Origin: Brevibacillus centrosporus
GTDB lineage: Bacteria > Bacillota > Bacilli > Brevibacillales > Brevibacillaceae
Length of the DNA stretch: 64,000 nucleotides
Assembly (NCBI RefSeq): GCF_003710815.1
Contig: NZ_RHHP01000015.1
Coordinates: 124,001-188,000, forward strand
Direction of reading: 5' to 3'
How positions within the stretch are numbered: position 1 is the first letter of the stretch; every line of letters begins with the position of its first letter. The notes beneath the pieces are model-generated. The model saw nothing but the letters and a program-made list of their open reading frames with translations. It was not told the origin of the DNA and did no database searches. Positions 25,906 to 34,832 of the stretch are shown here, in pieces. A program made the position numbers and the translations under genes.

Positions 25906-26621
25906 GCCAATGGAGTTATGCTACGGCAACCGACGAACGACTCGCAGTCCTAAACAAGGAGCTGGGAGGCGGCGACACGCTGGATGTCATCAAATGGGCG
26001 TATCAGACGTTTTCTGATGATTTGATTTACTCTTGCAGCTTTGGGGCAGAAGCGATGGTGCTCATCGATATGATCAGCGATGTGAAAAAGGATGCGAAAA
26101 TCGTTTTTCTGGACACCCATCTTCACTTCCAGGAAACGTATGACCTGATCGAAAAAATACGTGCGCGCTACCCCAAATTGCAAATTACCGTCAAACAGCC
26201 ACAGCTGTCCCTGGAACAGCAGGCTGCTAAGTACGGGGATGAGCTGTGGCTGCGTCAGCCGGATCAATGCTGTCAGATTCGCAAGGTCGAGCCGATGGAT
26301 CAGGCACTCCGAGGCGCTGTTGCTTGGTTGTCCGGTCTGCGTCGTGAACAGTCTGCGACTCGGGCGAATGTGCAGTTTGTCAATCGCGACGAGAAGTTTG
26401 AATCGTTGAAAATTTGTCCGCTCATCCACTGGAAATCCGAAGAAGTATGGCAGTACATACGGATTTTTGAGCTGCCCTACAATGCTTTGCACGACCAGAG
26501 CTACCCGAGCATCGGGTGTGCGCCTTGCACGCGAGCAGTTGCACCTGGGGAAGACGAGCGCGCAGGCAGATGGGCGGCGCATTCAGGAAAGACGGAGTGC
26601 GGTCTTCACTTGGCGAAGTAA
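25902..26621 (+). CDS. cysH: Assimilatory adenylylsulfate (APS/PAPS) reductase
   Basis: 239 residues. The PP-loop region is in LIYSCSFGAEAMVLIDMI. The two Cys pairs DQCCQIRKVEP and IGCAPCTRAV bind a 4Fe-4S cluster, marking the APS-using type, and the C-terminal ECGLHL holds the cysteine that attacks the sulfur and is reset by thioredoxin. It converts APS to sulfite and AMP. Coupled to cysP by the ATGA overlap. Confidence 0.94.
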   Translation: MSQWSYATATDERLAVLNKELGGGDTLDVIKWAYQTFSDDLIYSCSFGAEAMVLIDMISDVKKDAKIVFLDTHLHFQETYDLIEKIRARYPKLQITVKQPQLSLEQQAAKYGDELWLRQPDQCCQIRKVEPMDQALRGAVAWLSGLRREQSATRANVQFVNRDEKFESLKICPLIHWKSEEVWQYIRIFELPYNALHDQSYPSIGCAPCTRAVAPGEDERAGRWAAHSGKTECGLHLAK

Positions 26622-26668
26622 AAACAACCTGAGGACAAGAGAAATATAGAAATAAGGAGTGGGAATGG

Positions 26669-27820
26669 ATGAGTGGAAGTACACCACACGGAGGCGTGTT
26701 GGTCAACCGGTTTCATCCGGAAGCAGATCTTGCGCAAGCGAAAAAAGAGGTAGAGCTGGATGGCTTTTCCTTATCTGATCTGGAGCTGATTGCCATCGGT
26801 GCATTTAGCCCCATCACCGGTTTTTTGGATCGTAGGGACTATGAGTCTGTCGTCGAACGGATGAGGCTGGCCGATGGAACCGTTTGGAGCATTCCCATCA
26901 CACTGCCTGTGTCAGAAGGCGTGGCAGGAGGATTGCAAATCGGCGAGCAGGTTCGGTTGGTTCATCAGGGAATCGTGTACGGTTTGCTCGAGGTCACGGA
27001 CATTTTCCAGCCAGATAAAAGGGCAGAAGCTTGGCTGGTATACGGAACAGACGATACAAACCATCCAGGCGTGAAAAAGCTGCTGGAGCGCCCTGACGTT
27101 TATCTCGCCGGTCCGATCACGCTCGTAAAAAGGACGGATAAAGGGAAGTTCGCCAGCCATTACTTTGATCCAGCGGAAACCAGGGCGCTCTTTGCGGAGA
27201 AAGGCTGGAGGACGGTCGTCGGGTTTCAAACGCGAAACCCCGTACACCGTGCCCATGAGTACATTCAGAAGTCTGCACTGGAAATCGTCGATGGTCTTTT
27301 CTTGAATCCGCTAGTCGGGGAGACAAAGGCAGACGATATTCCAGCCGACGTGCGGATGAAAAGCTATCAGGTGCTGCTGGCGAAATACTATCCGGCATCC
27401 CGTGTGCAGCTGGCTGTCTTCCCTGCCGCCATGCGCTATGCAGGGCCGCGTGAAGCCATTTTCCATGCCATGGTCCGCAAAAACTACGGCTGCACCCACT
27501 TTATTGTAGGGCGTGATCATGCGGGTGTGGGAAATTACTATGGCACCTACGACGCTCAGCATATTTTTCGCAACTTCACAGCGGAGGAGCTGGGGATCAC
27601 GCCATTCTTCTTTGAAAACAGCTTTTATTGCCGCACGTGCGGGAACATGGCGTCGAACAAAACCTGCCCGCATGACGCAGATCATCACGTAGCACTGTCT
27701 GGTACCAAAGTGAGAGAGATGCTGTCGCGCGGAGAAGCTCCGCCGCCAGAAATCAGTCGTGCGGAAGTGGCTCGCGTCCTAATCGAGGGATTGCAGGCGC
27801 CAGTTAGTGCCAGAGACTAG
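26669..27820 (+). CDS. sat: Sulfate adenylyltransferase (ATP sulfurylase)
   Basis: 383 residues, the size of monofunctional ATP sulfurylases. Active-site motifs: [13 protein letters not shown] (the QTRN and HxxH pair), [12 protein letters not shown] and [13 protein letters not shown] four-cysteine/His patch ([19 protein letters not shown]) suggests a structural zinc. It makes APS from sulfate and ATP. ATG 26669 has AAGGAG ten bases upstream; the overlapping ATG at 26665 is out of frame. Confidence 0.96.
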   Translation: MSGSTPHGGVLVNRFHPEADLAQAKKEVELDGFSLSDLELIAIGAFSPITGFLDRRDYESVVERMRLADGTVWSIPITLPVSEGVAGGLQIGEQVRLVHQGIVYGLLEVTDIFQPDKRAEAWLVYGTDDTNHPGVKKLLERPDVYLAGPITLVKRTDKGKFASHYFDPAETRALFAEKGWRTVVGFQTRNPVHRAHEYIQKSALEIVDGLFLNPLVGETKADDIPADVRMKSYQVLLAKYYPASRVQLAVFPAAMRYAGPREAIFHAMVRKNYGCTHFIVGRDHAGVGNYYGTYDAQHIFRNFTAEELGITPFFFENSFYCRTCGNMASNKTCPHDADHHVALSGTKVREMLSRGEAPPPEISRAEVARVLIEGLQAPVSARD

Positions 27821-27834
27821 GAGGTGCGCGAGAA

Positions 27835-28440
27835 ATGAGCAGAGAGGGAACAGCCAATATCGTGTGGCATCCGACGACGGTGACCAAGGAAGATCGCCAA
27901 AAGAGAGCGGGACATAAAAGCTGCGTCATCTGGTTCACTGGTCTGTCAGGGGCGGGCAAGTCGACGCTCGCCAATGCCGTGGAGCACGAGCTGCATCAGC
28001 GGAGGCTGGCAAGCTATGTGCTGGATGGAGACAACATTCGCCATGGCTTAAACCGCGGACTGGGATTTTCAGCGGAGGACCGGAAAGAGAACATCCGGCG
28101 AATCGGTGAAGTTGCGAAACTGTTTGTGGACGCTGGTGTGATTACGCTGACTGCCTTTATCTCCCCTTACTTGGAAGACCGTGCACTGGCACGCAGCTTG
28201 GTGGCAGAAGGAGAGTTCGTCGAGGTCTACGTCAAATGCTCACTGGAGGAGTGCGAGCGTCGGGACGTGAAAGGCTTGTACGAAAAGGCGAGGAAGGGAG
28301 AGATCGGCCAGTTCACAGGTATCTCTTCCCCGTACGAGGAGCCGATAGCCCCTGAGCTGGTGATCGAGAGCGGGACGCTGTCGGTTGAGCAATCTGTGGC
28401 GACAGTCATCGATTACCTGCACCAAAGAGGGATCATCTGA
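27835..28440 (+). CDS. cysC: Adenylylsulfate kinase
   Basis: 201 residues. The P-loop [16 protein letters not shown] is at about 36-51, followed by [16 protein letters not shown] (APS-binding), [20 protein letters not shown] sequence, and the lid region [20 protein letters not shown]. It phosphorylates APS to PAPS. With a CysH of the Fe-S, APS-using type, PAPS is not needed for reduction, so the gene may balance APS or supply sulfotransferases. Last gene of the operon, with AGGAGGTG ahead of the ATG and a strong terminator after it. Confidence 0.95.
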   Translation: MSREGTANIVWHPTTVTKEDRQKRAGHKSCVIWFTGLSGAGKSTLANAVEHELHQRRLASYVLDGDNIRHGLNRGLGFSAEDRKENIRRIGEVAKLFVDAGVITLTAFISPYLEDRALARSLVAEGEFVEVYVKCSLEECERRDVKGLYEKARKGEIGQFTGISSPYEEPIAPELVIESGTLSVEQSVATVIDYLHQRGII

Positions 28441-28441
28441 T

Positions 28442-28490
28442 CGCAAAAGAAAAAGCACGGCGCCCAATGAGCGTCGTGCTTTCTTTTGCG
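28442..28490. terminator. Long bidirectional terminator hairpin
   Basis: CGCAAAAGAAAAAGCACGGC and its complement ending TTCTTTTGCG form a stem of over 20 bases with few mismatches between cysC and the convergent lipoprotein gene. Confidence 0.9.
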
Positions 28491-28501
28491 AGGGGGAAGT
28501 C

Positions 28502-29788
28502 TTAAGGAGCAGGAGTAGCTGGTACTTCTACTGCATCTGCTTCTTCCGCTTCCAGCTCAGCTTCCCATTCTTTTTGCCATTTGTGCTGCTCCAGCAAGCT
28601 TTCCGCTACGGGGCGCATGAAGCCTTTGTCGCTGAAGTTGTTGATTGCTTTTTCATCTGTGTAGAGCTGCTCTACAGTCAAGCCCGCATCTTTTGCAGGT
28701 ACTTCGTATTTCGTCGCTTTTCCGAAGTTGTACGCGTATTGGTCAACTTCCAGGCCAACTGTCAAAGCTTGCTTCATCTCAGGAGTTTGGATGGTTACGT
28801 CCAGCGAGCTCTTTTGATGAACAGCCATTTTCGCATCGTCGATGTAGAAGTCGAGGTTCCATGCGAGACCTTGGAAGCCTTCTTTCTTCATTTCCTCTAC
28901 GATTTTTTCTGGTGTGTAAACTTTGGTAGTTTCGTCCAGCCATTTTTTAGCAGACTGGATTCCTTCCGTTACGGCTGCTTCTGCCTGCGTGCGTTTTTCT
29001 GCTTCGGTCGTTTTGCCCAGCTCAGGATTCAGCTCTTCTTGCAGGGAGTTTGCGAGTACCATCATGTCGATCGCAAAGTCCTTCACGTCTTTGCTAGCAA
29101 CGGCATCGTTCGCTGTGAAGAAGAACATTTTCACCAGTTCTTTGGCATCGATCTTGATGTTAATGTGGGTCGCCTGCACTTTTTCACCGTTTGGCAGGTT
29201 GACCGTTTCTACACCCAGATTTTTGGCGCTGGAGAAGGTGTATCCGTATTTGGCGATGTATTTTTTCACGAAATTAATCGTGAGGTCGTTCATTTTATCC
29301 TGATATTCTTTCAGCTTGACCGGATCTGCCTCAGAGTCGCTGTAAACACCGAGAGCATTGGTAGTATCCGCGCTAATTTTCAGGTACTTGCTATCGAGTG
29401 GCGATTTTGCGTAGAAATCGTCGTTGTTCACGATCAGCTCTACGGAAGCCTTTTTGTCGCCATCCCACAGCTTGTTGTCACGAAGCAATTTATCGTCATT
29501 GACTTCGAACTGCACCTTTGTGTTTTTCAAATCCAGCTGGGAGCCTTTGACGTTCACACCAGCTTTGAGTGCAGCGAGCAGAGCTGTTTCATCATTGCCT
29601 ACAGATGTTTCTCCGAAAGCTGCTGGCAATTTATCGACGTCGCCTGTCAGCTTCAAAGTCCCTTGATAATCATAGTTCGGCTTTTCAATAGACGCCACGA
29701 TCGAATCACGGACCAAAGAAGCTTCACCTGAGCAGCCCGTTAGAACCAGCATCCCCGCAACCAGCAGGGCGCTACTTTTTTTCCACAT
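28502..29788 (-). CDS. Large lipoprotein of unknown function
   Basis: 428 residues. The N-terminal signal ends in a lipobox (LVLTGC, Cys at about 19). The rest is a soluble, largely beta-plus-helix protein exposed outside the membrane: NYDYQGTLKLTGDVDKLPAA, then NGEKVQATHINIKIDAKELV, then YTPEKIVEEMKKEGFQGLAW and MKQALTVGLEVDQYAYNFG. The alternating strands recall LolA/LprG-like lipid-binding lipoproteins, but this is only a resemblance. The acidic C-terminus (EAELEAEEADAVEVP) is low complexity. Its promoter is of sigma-W type, so it is probably induced by envelope stress. It is monocistronic. Confidence 0.82.
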   Translation of the reverse strand: MWKKSSALLVAGMLVLTGCSGEASLVRDSIVASIEKPNYDYQGTLKLTGDVDKLPAAFGETSVGNDETALLAALKAGVNVKGSQLDLKNTKVQFEVNDDKLLRDNKLWDGDKKASVELIVNNDDFYAKSPLDSKYLKISADTTNALGVYSDSEADPVKLKEYQDKMNDLTINFVKKYIAKYGYTFSSAKNLGVETVNLPNGEKVQATHINIKIDAKELVKMFFFTANDAVASKDVKDFAIDMMVLANSLQEELNPELGKTTEAEKRTQAEAAVTEGIQSAKKWLDETTKVYTPEKIVEEMKKEGFQGLAWNLDFYIDDAKMAVHQKSSLDVTIQTPEMKQALTVGLEVDQYAYNFGKATKYEVPAKDAGLTVEQLYTDEKAINNFSDKGFMRPVAESLLEQHKWQKEWEAELEAEEADAVEVPATPAP

Positions 29789-29834
29789 ATTGTTGTTCCT
29801 CCCCTATGTATCCTTTTGCAGTCCCACTTTTATC

Positions 29835-29860
29835 TACGTTTAAAATGGGAAAAGGTTTCG
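29835..29860 (-). promoter_or_regulatory. ECF sigma (sigma-W-like) promoter of the lipoprotein gene
   Basis: On the minus strand CGAAAC (29860-29855), exactly 16 bases beginning CTTTTCCC, then CGTA (29838-29835). The Bacillus sigma-W consensus is TGAAAC-N16-CGTA, often with a CTTT after the -35. It lies about 50 bases before the start codon. Confidence 0.75.
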
Positions 29861-29957
29861 CAAATACGGAAAAAAATCACAATCTCGCAAAATTCCAATC
29901 TGTTTCATGGTAAGATGAAAGGGAAAAGATGGTTAGCGAAAGAAAGGGCGTTGCAAC

Positions 29958-32900
29958 ATGTGGTCGTGGCTTCAAAGGCTTTTGAGCTATTTTCAGAGCG
30001 ATGATGAAGAAGAACAACAACAGCGGATAGATAACGACTCTCGTCCCTCCGTTCCATCAGCTCCCCGACAGCTCCAAGCGAAAACGAAAAGCATTTATCC
30101 GAAAGAGCGTGCGAACACCCGGAGTGGGAGCGAGCTCGCTCGGGAAAGAGAACGGTATTTTCGTTTTCCGGTGGTTCCAGACGAATATCCAGAGAAAAAG
30201 CGAAAGGACAAGCAGGTAGATGGCCAAGAGGTGATGCGCGAGCGCGAGCAAAAGCTGCCTACACGTGAGCGGCAGCAAGGGCTGTCTTTGCGCGATAACC
30301 CTCCTGTTCAAAGTCCAAGCAGGAATATAAACACGGTTCGTAATCAGGAAAAGCCAAAATCCGTTCCAGCAAAACAAGCAGAACGTGCAGTCCGACATGC
30401 CGAACCGCGTCCGGAGCAGCCGCCTCGCGTTCGCCAGCCTGATGAGCCGAAGAAAGCGTACAAGCCCTCCGAGATTGTTTCCCCGGTCTATGGCAAGATC
30501 ACACCTGCTACGCGTGAGGAAGAGCATCGGATCCACACGACAGCGGGGATCGTTTACCCGCGCCTCGAGCAGGAAGAGCATTTAAACCAGCTGAAGCTGT
30601 GGGATCAGCTGCAATCGGGAGCCAAGGGAACGATCGAGGAAGAGTACGCGTCCGAGCATCCTGCAGAGATGGCTGAATCGGATGTGGAGATCGAGCTGGA
30701 TGAGACGGATGTTCAGGAGCTGACTGCAACCGATGAGCTGCCAAAAGCTCCGATCGAAGAAGCAGCTTCAGCAGTCGAGTGGGAAACTGCGCGTGAGGAA
30801 GTAGCAGCCAGTGTTGCAATAGAGTTAGTAGAGCAAGTGGAATCAGTGGAATCAGTAGAATCAGTAGAATCAGTAGAAACTGTAAAAGTAGAAACAGTAG
30901 AGTGGATCGAAGACGAAAAAACAGCCGCGCGACCAGAGCACGAAGAGGACACTTTCCCCGCTTTGGAAAGAGTGGACGAGGAGCACGCGGCAATCGCAGA
31001 GATGGCGACGGAGCCAGAAGATCGGATCGAGGTTGAAAAAGAAGCGGTAGCGGTGCTTGAAACGGTGGAAGTAGCAGAGCAGGGAGACGACCTGCATTCC
31101 CCGCTGGATGCGAGTGCTCTGCTGGAATACGTCCCGGACCAGGGCTTGAAGATCGAATGGGAACCAGAGCAATCGCCTGACACGGATGCAGAAATCCCGA
31201 GTGTAGCTCTCTCCGTTGAGGAAAACTCAATTGGGCCAGAGAATGAAGAGACGCATGAGCTTGCTGAATCTGATCGTTACACGGATACCGATGAGGTTGA
31301 CTCTGCACCTGCAGCAGCCGAAACCGAAACCGAAATTGAAACGCATATGGTTGCAAGCAGGCAGACCGATTACGCATCGGATGTGGCACGGCTGCTGGAA
31401 CGAGCAGGCATGGACGCGCCAGGGGTAGTTCAGGAGATCGCTATCTCGCAGCCATTGAGTAGCCCACCGATGCCAAGGCCTGTGGAGACAGCTGGATCTG
31501 TCCCTGCAGCCCAGAAGGTCGCAGATGTCTCCGAGCGTGCAGGGCAGGAAGAGCAGGTGCCGTCCTATGAATTGCCTCAGCTGGATCTGCTTAATCCGGG
31601 CCAGGTACCGAGTGACGATGATGACGAGCACACACAGCTGCAAAAGCTTTTGCTGGAAGAAACGCTATCCAACTTCAACGTCAGCGCACAGGTAGTCGGT
31701 ATCGTCAAAGGTCCTTCGGTGACCCGTTTTGAGCTGCAGCCCGCTCCTGGCGTCAAAGTGAATAAAATTACCGGTCTGATCGACGATATCAAGCTCAATC
31801 TAGCGGCAAAGGATATTCGTATCGAAGCACCGATCCCCGGACGCAACGCAATCGGGATTGAGGTGCCGAATCTATCGAGCCGCCCGGTCATGATCAGCAC
31901 GATCATCGGCTCCGACAAGTTCCTCGAGCACAGCTCTCCGTTGGCTGTTGCATTGGGGATGGACATCGGGGGAGAGCCGATTATTGCGGATATTAAAAAA
32001 ATGCCGCATGGCTTGATCGCAGGCTCTACAGGTTCAGGTAAGAGTGTGTGCATCAACTCGATCATCGTCAGCCTGCTGTACAAGGCGACGCCAGAACAGG
32101 TACGCCTGCTGCTCATCGACCCGAAAATGGTGGAGCTGGCACCGTACAACCATCTGCCGCATCTGGTAACGCCGGTCGTTACGGAGGCGAAGCAAGCGAC
32201 GGCTGCTCTCAAATGGGCCGTAGAAGAGATGGAGAAGCGCTACGCTCTGTTCGTGGATGCAGGCGTCAGGGATATCGACCGTTACAATCAAACGACGGAT
32301 GATCAGCTTCCTTATATTGTCATCGTCATTGATGAACTGGCCGACCTGATGATGGTCTCTCCGCAGGACGTGGAGGATTGCATCATTCGGATCGCACAAA
32401 AGGCGCGCGCCTGCGGCATCCATCTCTTGCTGGCGACACAGCGGCCATCTGTAGATGTCATTACCGGAAACATCAAGGCGAATGTGCCGACGCGTTTGGC
32501 GTTTGCCGTATTTTCACAGGTCGACTCCCGGACGATTCTGGATCAGTCTGGTGCAGAACGCTTGTTGGGACGCGGAGATATGCTGTTTTTGGAGAGCGGT
32601 ACGACGCCGATTCGTCTGCAAGGGAATTTCGTCTCCGATGACGAGATTGAGCGCATCACCCAAGTGATCAAAAAACAACGCAAACCTTCCTATATTTTCA
32701 GCAAGGAAGATTTGGAGCAGCAGGTTCAGTCCTTCGATGCGGGAGATGATCCGTTGTACCTGGAAGCCTTGGTGTTTGTGGCAGAGCAGGGCCAGGCGTC
32801 TGCATCCGGCTTGCAGCGCAGATTCCGAGTAGGATACAACCGGGCTGCCCGTCTGATCGAAATGATGGAAGCGGATGGATATGTAGCTGGACAAAGCGGA

Positions 32901-32972
32901 GGAAAGGCTCGCGCGGTACTGATTACCCGTGAAGATGCCCAAGCGGTCGTGGAAGGCTCCACTTTGTTGTAG
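29958..32972 (+). CDS. sftA: FtsK/SpoIIIE-type DNA translocase SftA
   Basis: 1004 residues. The N-terminal half is not membrane-spanning but long, charged and low in complexity (about 20-530), unlike SpoIIIE or FtsK and like the soluble SftA/YtpT of Bacillus. The C-terminal motor has the alpha-beta core with Walker A GLIAGSTGSGKSVCINSII, Walker B YIVIVIDELADLMM and QRPSVDVITGNIKANVPTR, followed by a winged-helix gamma domain (ASGLQRRFRVGYNRAARLIE). Hexamers move chromosome ends clear of the closing septum. The linker contains a VES repeat. The ATG at 29958 has weak upstream pairing (AAAGGGCG), so the exact start is less sure than the gene. Confidence 0.93.
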   Translation: MWSWLQRLLSYFQSDDEEEQQQRIDNDSRPSVPSAPRQLQAKTKSIYPKERANTRSGSELARERERYFRFPVVPDEYPEKKRKDKQVDGQEVMREREQKLPTRERQQGLSLRDNPPVQSPSRNINTVRNQEKPKSVPAKQAERAVRHAEPRPEQPPRVRQPDEPKKAYKPSEIVSPVYGKITPATREEEHRIHTTAGIVYPRLEQEEHLNQLKLWDQLQSGAKGTIEEEYASEHPAEMAESDVEIELDETDVQELTATDELPKAPIEEAASAVEWETAREEVAASVAIELVEQVESVESVESVESVETVKVETVEWIEDEKTAARPEHEEDTFPALERVDEEHAAIAEMATEPEDRIEVEKEAVAVLETVEVAEQGDDLHSPLDASALLEYVPDQGLKIEWEPEQSPDTDAEIPSVALSVEENSIGPENEETHELAESDRYTDTDEVDSAPAAAETETEIETHMVASRQTDYASDVARLLERAGMDAPGVVQEIAISQPLSSPPMPRPVETAGSVPAAQKVADVSERAGQEEQVPSYELPQLDLLNPGQVPSDDDDEHTQLQKLLLEETLSNFNVSAQVVGIVKGPSVTRFELQPAPGVKVNKITGLIDDIKLNLAAKDIRIEAPIPGRNAIGIEVPNLSSRPVMISTIIGSDKFLEHSSPLAVALGMDIGGEPIIADIKKMPHGLIAGSTGSGKSVCINSIIVSLLYKATPEQVRLLLIDPKMVELAPYNHLPHLVTPVVTEAKQATAALKWAVEEMEKRYALFVDAGVRDIDRYNQTTDDQLPYIVIVIDELADLMMVSPQDVEDCIIRIAQKARACGIHLLLATQRPSVDVITGNIKANVPTRLAFAVFSQVDSRTILDQSGAERLLGRGDMLFLESGTTPIRLQGNFVSDDEIERITQVIKKQRKPSYIFSKEDLEQQVQSFDAGDDPLYLEALVFVAEQGQASASGLQRRFRVGYNRAARLIEMMEADGYVAGQSGGKARAVLITREDAQAVVEGSTLL
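30839..30880 (+). repeat. Tandem 9-base repeat in the sftA linker
   Basis: About four and a half copies of a GAATCAGTR-type unit encode Val-Glu-Ser repeats, followed by two related Val-Glu-Thr copies. It is in frame and therefore length-variable without harm. Confidence 0.8.
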
Positions 32973-32981
32973 GACAGACAA

Positions 32982-33010
32982 AAGGAGAGCGGCAAAAGCT
33001 GCCTCTCCTT
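32982..33010 (+). terminator. Rho-independent terminator after sftA
   Basis: AAGGAGAG and CTCTCCTT with an inner GC-rich stem around an AAAA loop; the T-run is short. Confidence 0.75.
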
Positions 33011-33094
33011 CTGTATAGAACGAGTTGCCTAAATATTCGAAAATATAGTATGCTACAAGATATGACATCCACTTCAGTACTTCAGGGAGGCATT

Positions 33095-33490
33095 ATGGAT
33101 CTGGTAACGAAAAAGTATCAACCGATTGATTCCGAGATGATTCTGTTCAACGAGGAGTATTATCTAAGTGTAGTCCGTGTAGACATTTCCACGCTGGCTG
33201 CATCGGATCGAGAGGCACTGTTTACCCATTTGTACGAATTCGAGAGCAACGATATCGAGCTGGAGATAGATGTTTCTGCAGAACACCAAGGAACATGGTA
33301 TTTTCAACTCCTGGTTCCCCATGTTTTGACACTCCCGGATGTTGCCCGCAAACGCCTTGAGCGCGGCCGCGAGCAGCTGGAGGCGCACAGTGCGAAGCAG
33401 CCTCACAAGCCAGCGGAAGTGAAGCTGGTTGGTGATGATATTTATGAGTACGTAAAACGATATAACCCCAATCTGCAAATCGTCGGGTAA
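33095..33490 (+). CDS. Hypothetical protein
   Basis: 131 residues, not recognised. The N-terminus (YQPIDSEMILFNEEYYLSVV) and middle (ELEIDVSAEHQGTWYFQLLV) are strand-rich. The second half is a basic helix (ARKRLERGREQLEAH) and a short end VGDDIYEYVKRYNPN. No signal peptide or membrane helix. The start at 33095 follows AGGGAGG; the longer frame from 33050 has no ribosome binding site. A clear terminator follows. Its place after sftA may be chance. Confidence 0.72.
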   Translation: MDLVTKKYQPIDSEMILFNEEYYLSVVRVDISTLAASDREALFTHLYEFESNDIELEIDVSAEHQGTWYFQLLVPHVLTLPDVARKRLERGREQLEAHSAKQPHKPAEVKLVGDDIYEYVKRYNPNLQIVG

Positions 33491-33504
33491 GGTAGACAGC
33501 GAGA

Positions 33505-33533
33505 ACAGCGATCCATCACGATCGCTGTTTTTT
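33505..33533 (+). terminator. Rho-independent terminator after the hypothetical gene
   Basis: Nine-base stem ACAGCGATC / GATCGCTGT followed by TTTTTT. Confidence 0.9.
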
Positions 33534-33645
33534 GTACTCCCGCGTCAAAACGAGAAATGCTGACTGCGTGTAAAGGTTTGTGAAGCTTTGCCATACGCTA
33601 GTAGTAGAGGTTTTGTCCAAAGTCGGGAGTGGGAGAGACTGGCTG

Positions 33646-34653
33646 ATGAAAAAAATCATGCGGATCGTGCTTGTTGTACTGGGAATAGGAGTAATCGGGA
33701 CTTCTGTCTATTTTTATCAGCTTTACAAAAATGTTGAGCAAACCGCGCACGCGATCTTTGAACCATTGCCCCCTGCCCCGGATGCTGGGCAGGACCAGAC
33801 GAAACAGCCGCCATCAGCACCGCAGTCATCTCCTGCAGCAGGAACCGCGCAAACCATCCCCAACGCACAAAAGACACAGGAAGCAGAGGAAAACAAAGCG
33901 GTTTCCATTTTGGTGTTCGGTGTAGACAAGCGCGGGACGGACGCAGGACGCTCTGATACGATCATTTACCTGGCGAGTAATCCCACGCTTAAGCAGACGC
34001 TGATGTTCAGCATTCCGCGTGATACGCGTACGCAGATGGCCGACAGCGGAAAACAGGACAAAATCAATCATGCTTACGCCTTCGGGGGGATGTCTGCGAC
34101 AGTTCGGACGGTCGAAGCCTTCCTGAATACCCCAATCGATTACTATGTCAAGGTAGATATGGAGGGCTTCCTCAACATCATCGACTCTCTCGGGGGAGTG
34201 GTCGTGGACAATGCGCACGCCTTCAGCTACGAAGGATATCGTTTTGAAAAAGGCAAAATCGCACTGGATGGAAAAAAGGCGTTGGCGTACGCCCGCATGC
34301 GCCACGATGATCCCGAGGGAGACTTTGGCCGCAACAAGCGTCAGCAGTTGATTCTGCAGCAATTGATGGGGAAAGCAAAGGAAATCAGCACGGTCAACAA
34401 GCTGGATAAAGTACTGGCCGACATCGGCGCAAGCGTCAAGACGAATCTTACCTTCGATGACATGAAAAACCTGATGTTTCATTATAAAAGTGGATTGGAT
34501 CAGATCAATGTGCTGCGCATCAATGGGCAGGGAGAAATGATCAATGGCATTTACTATTACGCTGTATCAAATGAGGAGCGCTCCCACATCAAAAGCCAGA
34601 TCGACCAAGTTCTGCACGGGGCAGCTGAGGCAAAAACGTCACAAAACTCGTAG
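33646..34653 (+). CDS. LytR-CpsA-Psr (LCP) family glycopolymer ligase
   Basis: 335 residues: a short cytoplasmic start (MKKIMR), one membrane anchor (about 7-27), a Pro/Gln-rich linker (about 45-80), then the LCP domain with VLVFGVDKRG, AGRSDTIIYLA, FSIPRDTRTQM and DKINHAYAFGG, the Arg and Asp residues that hold the lipid pyrophosphate. LCP enzymes transfer teichoic acids or capsule chains from undecaprenyl carriers to peptidoglycan. It stands upstream of the polysaccharide region and may attach its product to the wall, although it is not in that operon. Start at 33646 by position of the membrane anchor; GGGAGAG lies 11 bases ahead. Confidence 0.9.
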   Translation: MKKIMRIVLVVLGIGVIGTSVYFYQLYKNVEQTAHAIFEPLPPAPDAGQDQTKQPPSAPQSSPAAGTAQTIPNAQKTQEAEENKAVSILVFGVDKRGTDAGRSDTIIYLASNPTLKQTLMFSIPRDTRTQMADSGKQDKINHAYAFGGMSATVRTVEAFLNTPIDYYVKVDMEGFLNIIDSLGGVVVDNAHAFSYEGYRFEKGKIALDGKKALAYARMRHDDPEGDFGRNKRQQLILQQLMGKAKEISTVNKLDKVLADIGASVKTNLTFDDMKNLMFHYKSGLDQINVLRINGQGEMINGIYYYAVSNEERSHIKSQIDQVLHGAAEAKTSQNS

Positions 34654-34678
34654 CCATTCACAAAACCTTTGAAAACAG

Positions 34679-34717
34679 GCTGTAGCCCAAAACGACGGGC
34701 AAACAGCTTATTTTTTT
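34679..34717 (+). terminator. Rho-independent terminator after the LCP gene
   Basis: GCTGT/ACAGC and GCCC/GGGC stems, then ATTTTTTTA. Confidence 0.85.
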
Positions 34718-34832
34718 ATGCTTGTACGCAGGGATTAGGGTATTGTGGAAATTTGGAATAGCCGTGGCTAAAAATCGTCTTTTGCATATCGTATAGCAGG
34801 TCCAATCTATATAGAGAAGGGAAGGTATGCGG

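Noticed and set aside
28385..29731. 448-codon plus-strand open frame
   Set aside because: It mirrors the lipoprotein gene on the other strand. The translated Phe/Cys/Arg-rich sequence is typical of an antisense shadow, and the lipoprotein has a promoter, ribosome binding site and lipobox.
30839..30900. Tandem repeat considered as a possible CRISPR or regulatory repeat
   Set aside because: The nine-base units are in frame within sftA and encode Val-Glu-Ser repeats; there are no spacers.
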